Origin: Halioglobus sp.
Lineage (GTDB): Bacteria; Pseudomonadota; Gammaproteobacteria; Pseudomonadales; Halieaceae
Direction: 5' to 3'
DNA: 60,102 nucleotides
Assembly: GCA_029246385.1 (NCBI GenBank)
Contig: JAQWNG010000030.1
Coordinates: 1-60,102 of the forward strand
Below are positions 35,508-43,900 of this stretch, piece by piece. Positions within the stretch are counted from its first letter, which is position 1. Each line of letters starts with the position of its first letter. Made by a program: the position numbers and the translations under genes. The notes under the pieces were generated by a model. The model worked only from the letters and a program-made list of their open reading frames with translations, was not told where the DNA came from and ran no database searches.

Positions 35508-35965
35508 TGTGCCATTTTAAGGTAGAGAAAAGAGGCCGTCCACGTAATCAGCACTAACCCGGTGAGGGCTTCCAGCCCTGCCAGAAAACGCAGATCGCCT
35601 AGTGGGACAATATCGCCAAACCCTAATGTGGTGTAGGAGGTAAAAGAAAAATACACAGAGTCCATCAAACTGCCGCTGTAGTTCCCTTCTAGGTGGCCCC
35701 AGCCTTCGGCTTTGTTCATCCAATAGAATGCGATGCCAAACACCCATATTTCAACGATGTGTGCAGTAACGGCTAAAATGACGCCCAGTACGATTCGCAA
35801 GCGGTGGTGCATAGGAAGCTTGGGCGTCAGCAGATTAATTCGGTATAGACATTCATAGTGGCCGGTGACAACGATGCCAACAATGAACATGTTGATTAGG
35901 TAAATAAACACCACCTTACAAATATAGACCGCTGAGACGAGCATTAATGATGCTGTCGGCTTCAC
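35489..35965 (-). CDS. two-helix potassium-channel-like membrane protein
   Basis: This small inner-membrane protein has a pore region typical of K+ channels: SYTTLGFGDIVP, the TxGFGD selectivity filter, followed by a final helix (LEALTGLVLITWTASFLYL). Hydrophobic segments lie near residues 10-35, 60-80 and 130-152. No cytoplasmic nucleotide-binding (RCK) domain is present, so it is at most a minimal channel subunit. The start is uncertain: GTG 35965, ATG 35944 and GTG 35914 are all in frame, and the first two overlap the end of the upstream oxidoreductase gene. It is likely co-transcribed with that gene. Confidence 0.82.
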   Translation of the reverse strand: MKPTASLMLVSAVYICKVVFIYLINMFIVGIVVTGHYECLYRINLLTPKLPMHHRLRIVLGVILAVTAHIVEIWVFGIAFYWMNKAEGWGHLEGNYSGSLMDSVYFSFTSYTTLGFGDIVPLGDLRFLAGLEALTGLVLITWTASFLYLKMAHYWAEG

Positions 35966-36890
35966 TCATGATGCTGTCAATAAGTTGCTCCACGGTGGGC
36001 ACATCGTGGATTAATCCTGCGACCATGCCGCATGACCAGGCGCCTTCGTCTTGCCGACCTTCAATCATAACCTTGGGATAGACGCCCGCGACCTCATCAA
36101 TAATATCCTCAAATTTTAGATCTGTACCCAGCGTGCGCTCTTTTTCCAGCAAACGCTCTACGGCGGGGTTGTTCAGAACCCGTTCCGTATTGCGCAGCGG
36201 CCGCATCACTAGGCGTGTATCCAGCTCGCTCGCATCCACAATAGCCTGCTTGACGTTATCGTGCACAGGCGATTCTTGCGTGGCGATAAAGCGCGTGCCC
36301 ATGTTGATGCCATCTGCGCCCATTGCCAGCGCGCCCACGAGACTGCGACCGTCTGCCATCCCGCCAGAGGCGACGAAAGGTATTGCTAGCTCATCGGCTG
36401 CACGCGGTAACAGAATAAAATTGGGAATATCGTCTTCGCCTGGGTGCCCTCCGCATTCAAAGCCATCGACAGAGGCCGCGTCGCAGCCAATAGCCTGCGC
36501 TTTCAGTGCATGGCGCACCGCGGTACATTTGTGAATCACTTTGATACCAGCCTCTTTTAACAAGGGCAGATACTGCGCAGGGTTATTGCCTGCGGTTTCA
36601 ACGATCTTCACGCCGCCATCGATAATGGCTTGGAATAGTCCGGGGTAGTCAGGTGGCGTAAGCGTCGGCAAAAAAGTGATATTCACGGCGAAGGGTTTGT
36701 CTGTCAGTTCACGACAGCGCTTAATTTCTGCCGCAAGTTTCTCCGGCGTGCCCTGCGTCAATCCGGTAATGATGCCAAGGCCACCAGCATTGGAGACTGC
36801 TGCCGCAAGCTCTGCCAGTCCTACGAAGTGCATGCCGCCCTGAATGATAGGGTGTTCAATACCGAAGAGTTCAGTGATTTTAGTTTTCAT
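35916..36890 (-). CDS. nitronate monooxygenase / NAD(P)H-dependent flavin oxidoreductase
   Basis: This is a 324-residue TIM-barrel FMN protein of the 2-nitropropane dioxygenase family. Family segments are IEHPIIQGGMHFVGLAELAA, AVSNAGGLGIITG, AVNITFLPTL, VDGFECGGHPGEDD and ASGGMADGRSLVGALAMGAD with GINMGTRF. The His in ECGGHPG is the catalytic position in true nitronate monooxygenases. Many members have other substrates (enoyl compounds), so the name is only a family label. The frame starts at ATG 36890. Confidence 0.9.
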   Translation of the reverse strand: MKTKITELFGIEHPIIQGGMHFVGLAELAAAVSNAGGLGIITGLTQGTPEKLAAEIKRCRELTDKPFAVNITFLPTLTPPDYPGLFQAIIDGGVKIVETAGNNPAQYLPLLKEAGIKVIHKCTAVRHALKAQAIGCDAASVDGFECGGHPGEDDIPNFILLPRAADELAIPFVASGGMADGRSLVGALAMGADGINMGTRFIATQESPVHDNVKQAIVDASELDTRLVMRPLRNTERVLNNPAVERLLEKERTLGTDLKFEDIIDEVAGVYPKVMIEGRQDEGAWSCGMVAGLIHDVPTVEQLIDSIMSEADSIINARLSGLYL

Positions 36891-37292
36891 TAAATTGGAT
36901 TCCTAACAAGGGACATTACGATGACTTGGCGCTCATCATACATCGCAGCTTTATCGCGGTCATGTCATTGTGTGTCCTTTTATTGTTATCCCGGCCCTAT
37001 TGCCAATAGAGCCGTAAGCGGAGGCGAGGATGCTGAATCAGCTCAATGGCCGATGCAAGCTGACGAGAAATTGAAGGGATACAATGTCCTTAAGCATCTC
37101 CAATGCGCGTTTCTCCGCCTTCTTGACCTTGGCCTTATGTGGAAAAAGTGTCTGTATAGACTGGCGCCGATCCTATCTGTAAGCTAATGCATAACACTTC
37201 GTTCGAGACCCGCGCAGCCAGTAATTATGGCATTGTGCGTTTACAAGCACACCCGAAAGAATGACGGTATAAGGCTGAGGAGCCAAGCAATT
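36891..37292. other. intergenic region without recognisable gene
   Basis: This 402-bp divergent region separates the nitronate-monooxygenase-like gene (minus) from yghU (plus). An 88-codon open frame (36921-37187) has no family resemblance and an implausible composition rich in Cys and Ser. A small inverted repeat TGTGC / GCACA lies at about 37224-37241. GAGGAG at about 37277 is the ribosome site of yghU. I see no terminator or tRNA here; promoters for both genes should lie within it. Confidence 0.5.
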
Positions 37293-38183
37293 ATGACTGA
37301 TAAAGCCGCGTATGAGCCGCCAAAAATTTGGCAATGGAACCCCGACAGTGGCCAAGCTTTTGCCAATATTAATCGTCCAACCGCCGGGGCTCAGCAAGAC
37401 AAAGCATTAAAGATTGGCAAGCATCCATTGCAGCTCTACTCCTTGGGTACGCCCAACGGAGTCAAGGTTACGATTATGCTTGAGGAATTGCTGGCTGAAG
37501 GACATGCCGGTGCTGAGTATGATGCATGGCTGGTGAATATTGGTGACGGCTCTCAGTTCGATAGCGGTTTTGTTAACGCCAACCCCAATTCTAAGATTCC
37601 CGCACTGATGGATCACAGCACAGCCACGCCCACTCGAGTATTCGAATCCGGTGCCATTTTGCTCTATCTGGCAGACAAGTTTGGTGAGTTCGTGCCAACA
37701 GATCCATCCGCTCGAGCGGAATGTTTATCGTTGCTATTCTGGCAGATGGGCGCGACGCCGTTGGTCGGTGGCGGGTTTGGTCATTTTTATGCGTACGCCC
37801 CGATTAAAATCGAATATGCTATTGATCGCTATGCGATGGAGGCCAAGCGTCAGCTTGACCTCCTCGACAAGACACTTGCCGAACGCCAATATATATGTGG
37901 TGACGACTACACCATTGCCGACATGGCAATTTGGCCTTGGTACGGTGCGGTCGTGCGCAACAAGGCCTATCAAGCCGCAGAATTTCTGCAGGCTCATACC
38001 TACACCAATCTGATTCGTTGGATAGATGAAGTGGGAGAGCGTCCGGCCGTCAAGCGTGGCGAAATGGTGAACCGGCCCTTTGGAAAAAAGTCGCGACAGT
38101 TGCTAGAGCGGCATGACGCCAGTGATTTTGAACTTCGTACTCAAGACATCCTTGACCCCGATCCGGGGCCCGAAGGCTCATAA
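37293..38183 (+). CDS. yghU: glutathione-dependent disulfide-bond oxidoreductase (YghU-like GST)
   Basis: YghU is a glutathione-S-transferase-fold protein with disulfide reductase activity towards small disulfides. The N-terminal extension ending in YEPPKIWQWN is a hallmark, followed by the thioredoxin-like domain (LQLYSLGTPNGVKVTIMLEE) and the GSH-contact residues in NPNSKIPALMD and ESGAILLYLADKFG. The helical C-terminal domain includes DDYTIADMAIWPWYG. ATG 37293 with GAGGAG upstream gives 296 residues. An in-frame ATG at 37227 is judged too early. Confidence 0.93.
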   Translation: MTDKAAYEPPKIWQWNPDSGQAFANINRPTAGAQQDKALKIGKHPLQLYSLGTPNGVKVTIMLEELLAEGHAGAEYDAWLVNIGDGSQFDSGFVNANPNSKIPALMDHSTATPTRVFESGAILLYLADKFGEFVPTDPSARAECLSLLFWQMGATPLVGGGFGHFYAYAPIKIEYAIDRYAMEAKRQLDLLDKTLAERQYICGDDYTIADMAIWPWYGAVVRNKAYQAAEFLQAHTYTNLIRWIDEVGERPAVKRGEMVNRPFGKKSRQLLERHDASDFELRTQDILDPDPGPEGS

Positions 38184-38201
38184 GGTGACATTTTTCCCGG
38201 G

Positions 38202-38672
38202 CTATTTTGGCGGTCCGTGCGTGGGCTGCAGGAACAGTGTACTGGCCTCGCCGAAATATTGACTACTGGCGGCAGTGACGGCCAAGTGAATGCGTTGTGA
38301 CATGCTGGGCCTGACGGAAAGTGGCAGCGACCATTGCGTCGCGACAGCAGGGTCTGACGTCATCGCGTGTGCCAGAGGCGTCGCGTCTGCGAGTCCAATG
38401 CCGATAACCGCGCGGGATAGGCCGTGAGATGAGCGTAGTTTTAAGGCCCCGCCATCGTCCGCGTCGACATACGAAAGGCTAATCTTAATTTCCCCGTTTT
38501 GTAGATCACATACGCCGCTGCTATAGCGGCAGTTACTGCCGGCTAGCAACGGGTAAGAATACCCCGCTTGCGCTGGCTGTGGTTTTTCGCCGGCGACGTT
38601 GCCAACGGCCAGCCACGCGAGGATGGAAAGAATGGGAGCAATAATAACGGCAATGATGTAATGCCTTTTGAT
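38202..38672 (-). CDS. membrane-anchored hypothetical protein with apparent AUC start codon
   Basis: The frame is open from a TAG in the upstream gene region down to 38202 and contains no ATG or GTG or TTG before 38549, where a TTG lies inside what looks like the mature protein. The best start is ATC at 38672-38670: AAGGAG occurs at 38685-38680, seven bases before it. Read from there the protein has 156 residues with a textbook anchor: basic KRHY, then IIAVIIAPILSILAWLAVG, then a Pro/Gln-rich linker and a conserved-looking domain SNCRYSSGVCDLQNGEIKIS. It lies 22 bp after the symporter gene and is likely its operon partner. The product is not assigned to a family. Confidence 0.7.
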   Translation of the reverse strand: MKRHYIIAVIIAPILSILAWLAVGNVAGEKPQPAQAGYSYPLLAGSNCRYSSGVCDLQNGEIKISLSYVDADDGGALKLRSSHGLSRAVIGIGLADATPLAHAMTSDPAVATQWSLPLSVRPSMSQRIHLAVTAASSQYFGEASTLFLQPTHGPPK

Positions 38673-38694
38673 ATCCGCACTCCTTACAACGTTG

Positions 38695-40455
38695 TCACAA
38701 CGGCTGTCCGCTCGGTGCTGCGACTAAAGCATTTTGGGTCAGTGTCGAATGATCGGGGGCACGAATACTGTGTACCAATTGCGCTACTGCCTGCGGAGGT
38801 GCCGCCGTGAATTTGGACACGCCAAACGCCACAACAAAGTTGACCAGTGCGCCGACAGCGCCGAACGCGTTAGGTTCGATGCCCAGAAACCAGTTGGTGG
38901 GAGTGGTGCCTAAAAAGGCAGTGCCGGGAATGAACATGATGCCTTTGTGTTGGAACACGTAAAACAAAGTAACGCCGATTCCCGCTACCATGCCTACTAT
39001 TGCGCCTTCCCGGGTGACACGTTGGGTGAAGATTCCCATAATGAGCACTGGAAAAATAGACGACGCGGCCAATCCGAACGCGAGCGCAACGGTGCCGGCG
39101 GCGAACCCCGGCGGATGCAACCCTAAATAGCCTGCACCGAGCACGGCGAAGCTCATTGCAATGCGGCTCGCCAGCAGTTCTTGCCGCTCACTGATCCTGG
39201 GTCGCAGCATACCTTTAAGCAGGTCGTGCGATATCGCCGATGCGATCGCGAGCAATAAGCCCGCGGCAGTGGAGAGCGCGGCTGCAAGTCCCCCGGCGGC
39301 GACTAAGGCGATCACCCAGTTTGGTAAGCGCGCAATTTCCGGATTCGCCAGCACCATGATGTCGTTATCGACGGTAATCAGTTCATTGTCAGTGTTACTG
39401 GCATTGTAACGAATGCGGCCATCACCATCTTTATCGTCAAACGCCAGTAAGCCGGTCTTTTCCCAGTTTCTGAACCATTGAGGGCGCTTGTCAATCGCCA
39501 AATATTGACCGCGCTGCGGCTCCATCGTTTCGATGAGATTGAGTCTTGCCATCCCCGCTACCGCCGGCGCCGTGGTGTATAGAATAGCGATAAACACCAG
39601 CGCCCAGCCGGCTGAAGAGCGCGCATCTTTGACTCTTCGCACAGTAAAAAAACGCACGATGACATGCGGCAGACCCGCCGTGCCGAGCATCAGCGACAGC
39701 GTAAAGGCAAACATGTTCAGTGTGCTGATCCGCACATCAGTGGTGTACTGTTTAAACCCCAGTTCCGTCACGACTTGGTCTAGGCGGTCTAACAGATACA
39801 CATCGGATCCGATGATGGTGCCCCCTAGTCCCAGCTGCGGTACTGGGTTGCCAGTCAGTTGCAGGCTAATAAAAATGGCGGGAATGGTGTACGCAAGAAT
39901 CAGCACACAGTATTGCGCGATTTGCGTATAGGTAATGCTCTTCATACCGCCTAGTACTGCGTAGAGGAATACGATGACCATGCCCACGTAGAGGCCGGTA
40001 TCGTAGTCAACTTCCAGGAAGCGCGAGAATGCGACACCTACGCCTTTCATCTGTCCAATGACGTAGGTGACCGAACAGATGATCAGGCAAATAACCGCCA
40101 CTGCGCGTGCCGCGTTGGAGTAATAGCGGTCGCCAATAAATTCCGGCACAGTAAACTTACCGTATTTACGCAGGTAGGGCGCCACGAACAGAGCAAGCAG
40201 CACAAAGCCGCCGGTCCAGCCCATTAGAAACACGCTGCCGCCATAGCCCATGAACGCTATCATGCCGGCCATAGAAATAAAGGAGGCGGCTGACATCCAG
40301 TCGGCCGCCGTTGCCATGCCATTGAGGACTGGGTGAATGTCGCCGCCGGCAACATAGAAATCTTTTGTCGTGACCGCACGGGTCCACAGCGCGATGCCGA
40401 CATAAAGGGAAAAGCTTGCTCCGACGACTAAATAGGTAAGCGTTTTTAGATCCAT
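38695..40455 (-). CDS. sodium:solute symporter, VC_2705 subfamily (ActP-like)
   Basis: This 586-residue inner-membrane symporter has about thirteen hydrophobic segments. Family features include DFYVAGGDIHPVLNGMATA, ADWMSAASFISMAGMIAF, the GQMKGVGVAFSRFLEVDYDTG loop in two parts, and AGGLAAALSTAAGLLLAIAS. It resembles acetate/cation permease ActP, but the subfamily is distinguished by its DUF4212 partner, which is present 11 bp upstream. A hydrophilic insert near residues 310-370 includes an EF-hand-like DKDGDGRI. Substrate is probably a short carboxylate, by family only. Confidence 0.92.
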   Translation of the reverse strand: MDLKTLTYLVVGASFSLYVGIALWTRAVTTKDFYVAGGDIHPVLNGMATAADWMSAASFISMAGMIAFMGYGGSVFLMGWTGGFVLLALFVAPYLRKYGKFTVPEFIGDRYYSNAARAVAVICLIICSVTYVIGQMKGVGVAFSRFLEVDYDTGLYVGMVIVFLYAVLGGMKSITYTQIAQYCVLILAYTIPAIFISLQLTGNPVPQLGLGGTIIGSDVYLLDRLDQVVTELGFKQYTTDVRISTLNMFAFTLSLMLGTAGLPHVIVRFFTVRRVKDARSSAGWALVFIAILYTTAPAVAGMARLNLIETMEPQRGQYLAIDKRPQWFRNWEKTGLLAFDDKDGDGRIRYNASNTDNELITVDNDIMVLANPEIARLPNWVIALVAAGGLAAALSTAAGLLLAIASAISHDLLKGMLRPRISERQELLASRIAMSFAVLGAGYLGLHPPGFAAGTVALAFGLAASSIFPVLIMGIFTQRVTREGAIVGMVAGIGVTLFYVFQHKGIMFIPGTAFLGTTPTNWFLGIEPNAFGAVGALVNFVVAFGVSKFTAAPPQAVAQLVHSIRAPDHSTLTQNALVAAPSGQPL

Positions 40456-40466
40456 AACGCCATCAG

Positions 40467-40733
40467 CTATGTGTCGTCCGCACTAAACTCATCGTCCAGC
40501 GCAGACATTCTCCTCGCGTAGTAGAAAGTCAGTATCACAAACACATAAATAGCGCCCTGTTGAGCAAACCAAAAGCCCAGCTTATAACCGCCGATTTGAA
40601 ACTGATTTAAAACATCGACCAGCAGGACGCCACAGCCGAAACTGACCACGAACCAGACAACCAATAGTTTCGACATTAAGGCGATGTTGCGACGCCAGTA
40701 CTCTTTGGCGCGCTCTGGAGTTAAATTGGGCAC
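40467..40733 (-). CDS. DUF4212 small membrane subunit of the VC_2705-type symporter
   Basis: This 88-residue protein has the family layout: a basic N-terminus (PERAKEYWRRNIALM), two hydrophobic helices (LLVVWFVVSFGCGVLL and FWFAQQGAIYVFVILTFYY) with a short loop, and a polar tail. DUF4212 proteins are encoded directly before the sodium:solute symporters of the VC_2705 group and are taken to be an accessory subunit. It is the first gene of the three-gene minus-strand operon that ends with the AUC-start gene. Confidence 0.92.
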   Translation of the reverse strand: MPNLTPERAKEYWRRNIALMSKLLVVWFVVSFGCGVLLVDVLNQFQIGGYKLGFWFAQQGAIYVFVILTFYYARRMSALDDEFSADDT

Positions 40734-40836
40734 CTGATACCTCTTGTTATGTTTTCAACGCGCCCACTACTATAAAGGCACTTCCTACCTTTTGTATAGA
40801 ATACTTGCATCGACAAAACCGCAATCTTAAACCGAA

Positions 40837-40855
40837 GCAGCAACACACTTGCTGC
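40837..40855. promoter_or_regulatory. 7-bp inverted repeat in divergent promoter region
   Basis: GCAGCAA and TTGCTGC flank a 5-base spacer (CACAC) in the 265-bp divergent region 40734-40998 between the DUF4212 operon and the four-domain enzyme gene. There is no T-tract, so it is more likely an operator than a terminator. The rest of the region shows nothing firm. Confidence 0.35.
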
Positions 40856-40998
40856 CGTGCTGATCCACTCATTAGTGAAAGAGCGCCTAATCATCGCCCA
40901 GTGCAACGGTTTCAATCCGTAAGCCTCATCGGTAGAGTGTAACGCGCTGGATTAGACAAACCTGATCGAGCTGAAAACAGGCGGAGGGCGATGGAGTT

Positions 40999-43900
40999 AT
41001 GAGTACGCAATGGAGCTTAGGCATTGATATCGGAGGCACCGGTGTTCGCTGTCTGTTGGTTAATTTGAGTTCAGGTGAGGCTGCCGATAGTGCCTGCGCT
41101 GGCTGGCAATGCCCTGCAGCGCCGGGCACCCTCGCCGGGTTTGATATTGATCTCGATGTGCTGTGGGAGCGTATTGGTGCAGGCTGCAAAAAAGTTTTAT
41201 CAAAGGCCGGCGTCAATGGCGACAGCGTGGCGTCTGTTGCCGTATCGGCCATTCGTTTTGGCACCGTTATCGTGGACAACAGCGGGAGCCCTTTATTTGC
41301 AGTACCAACGCGTGATGCGAGGGCTGCAAGTGAGTTTCTGGAGCTGGCGGAAACTGAAGGTGATGCGGTCCTGCAGGACACCGGTTGCTGGCCTCTGCCC
41401 ATTCATGCCTCTGCGCGCCTAATGTGGGTGTTACGCGAAAAGCCCGAAATCTTAAAAAAAGCTGCCGCCGTTTTGAGTATTGGCGATTGGGTAAACGCCA
41501 ATCTCACGGGGACTAATGTGACTGACTATAGTCAGGCCGCCTGCTCCGGCCTATTTGATATCAATAAGCGCGAGTGGAGTTGGGATCGTATTACACGACT
41601 GGGCTTGCCCAAAGCGATTTTTCCTGACGTGAAATACTCAGGGACACCGATAGGCAACATAACCGCCGCGGCAGCCGCACACCTTGGCCTCACTAACGAT
41701 GTCGTGGTGGGTCTTGGCGGTGGTGACAGTCAGTGCAGCCTGCTCGGTGCCGGTATTATTGCGCCCGGTGAGGTTGCTTTTATTTCCGGTACGACTGCCC
41801 CGGTGCAAGTCATTTGTAACAAGCCCCCCATTGATTCAACCGGCCGCTGTTTTAGTGGCCTGCACCTCGTGCCGGATCGATGGGTACTTGAAAGCTCAGG
41901 CGGTCCTATGGGTGAGACCTTAACGTTTATGTCGAAGCTATTGTTTCCTGAAGCGCCTAATCCCGAACTTCGCCTACTGGCCGAAGCGGCGACGGCAGAT
42001 GTGGGTTCCTGCGGTATGCTGTCGACGTTTGGCGCGGAGGTGATGAACGCTAAGTCACCTGTGCTATCAGCGGGGCAATTCACGCTCAGTCACGTTTTGA
42101 TGGATGACAACAGCAATCCGCGCAGCCAGATGTGCCGCTCACTTGTTGAGGGCTTCGGCTGCGCGATTCGCGCCAACGTTGAGCAACTTGAATCTGTCGT
42201 TGGTCCGATCACGCAAGAGATCCACCTCACCGGTGGTTTCTCGCGCAGCGGAGTGTTTGCACAAATAATGTCTGATATTGGTGCCCGCACGGTGGTCCAG
42301 TCAGGTACGCCTCTGACCGCTGCATTAGGTGCGGTTATGTGCGCCGCTGTCGCGGTTGGGAAATATCAGGGTTTCGAGGCGGCGACTAATGCGCTGGTTA
42401 AACCCGCAGATAACGTGGTCCCTGTTGCCGAACATGTTGAGGCGAATGCGGCGCTGTTCAGCAGCTGGATTACCTTGCGTGAAGCCGGCAAGCATTTTGT
42501 CAGTCCTGCGATTTTCGACCACACGCTGGCCTGGATGTTTAAAGGCCTCGGTGCTGCTGACATGACGCACCGCGAGGCAATCAGCGTCGAAAAACCGCTG
42601 CGAGCTTTGGTCAGCGCGGCTTTTGATCGGGAGTCGCTGGATAGGATGGAGTCATCAATGGAAGTGACTTATGCGAACTTTCGCAAAGTCAATCGTGTGC
42701 TCAGTGGTCAGGGTCTGGTCGAAGAGCTGCAAAAAGAGGCCATTAATATTCTGGTAACGGAAGTCGATGTTGTCGACGCCAAAAGCCTGTCGCAACTGCC
42801 TCACTTACGTGTCGTTGCGGCCTGCCGAGGTCGCGCTGTTAATGTTGATGTCGACGCCTGCAGTGCGTTTGGTATCCCTGTGCTATATGCCCCTGGTCGC
42901 AACGCTCTGGCGGTCGCGGACTTAACCGTGGCCTTTGTGCTTGCCTCTGCCCGCAAGCTCATGGGCGCATCGGTATTTTTAAAAGATGCGTCAGTCACTG
43001 CAGGCAACATGGGTAAGATGGGTCAAGCGTTCAAGCAGTTTCAAGGGCAAGAATTGTGGCAGAAAACGATCGGATTGATTGGCATTGGCGCTGTTGGCCG
43101 CGAGGTCGCCAGCCGCTTGAGCGGGTTTGGCGCTCGTATTCTCGCCGCTGATCCATACGCTTCCAGCGAGCAGGCTGCGCTTGCCGGCGTTGAGTTAGTT
43201 GATTTTGATACGCTGCTGCGTAGCAGTGATTTTATCAGCTTGCACGCAGTCGTCACGGCTGAAACAGTGGGCATGATAGGTGCGGCACAGTTCGCTGCAA
43301 TGAAAAAAGGCGCGGTGTTGATCAATACTGCGCGTGCCGCTCTTGTTGATGAGTCAGCGCTGATTGCCGCGCTTGACTCAGGGCATCTTGGCGGCGCCGC
43401 TCTCGATACATTTAGTCAAGAACCTCCCGGTTTTGACCACCCCCTGATTACGAACGAGAATGTCATCTCAACGCCACACTCTGCGGGCAACACATTTGAA
43501 GTTGCCCGCCACCAAGGCGAAGCGATAGTAGACGCCTTGGAAACAATGTTGCGCGGAGAAAAGCCCGATAACGTGCTCAACCCCGAGGTTCTCCAGAGCT
43601 TTGATTGGAATGCACCGCGAATAGCACTCGATGATGACACGCTGCAGGGCTTAATTAAGAACTCAGGTCCTGCTATCACCGACCTTGATATGAAGACAGG
43701 CGCAGTAATGTCAGCGGATGTTTCCCATATAAATGTCCGCGAGGTTACGGCTTCTGGCGATATCATAGAAAAAATGTCGCTTATCTTGGCGGGCTTTTGT
43801 GCGGCTATAAGCATGGATGAGCGGGTGAGAGCGTTGAGCATAGGTCTGCATGTGAGCCTTGGATTTCAGGTTAACGACCTCGGTGTAGAGTTTTATATTG

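Noticed and set aside
36921-37187. 88-codon frame between the nitronate-monooxygenase-like gene and yghU
   Set aside because: No family resemblance and an odd Cys/Ser-rich composition; likely chance in a promoter region.
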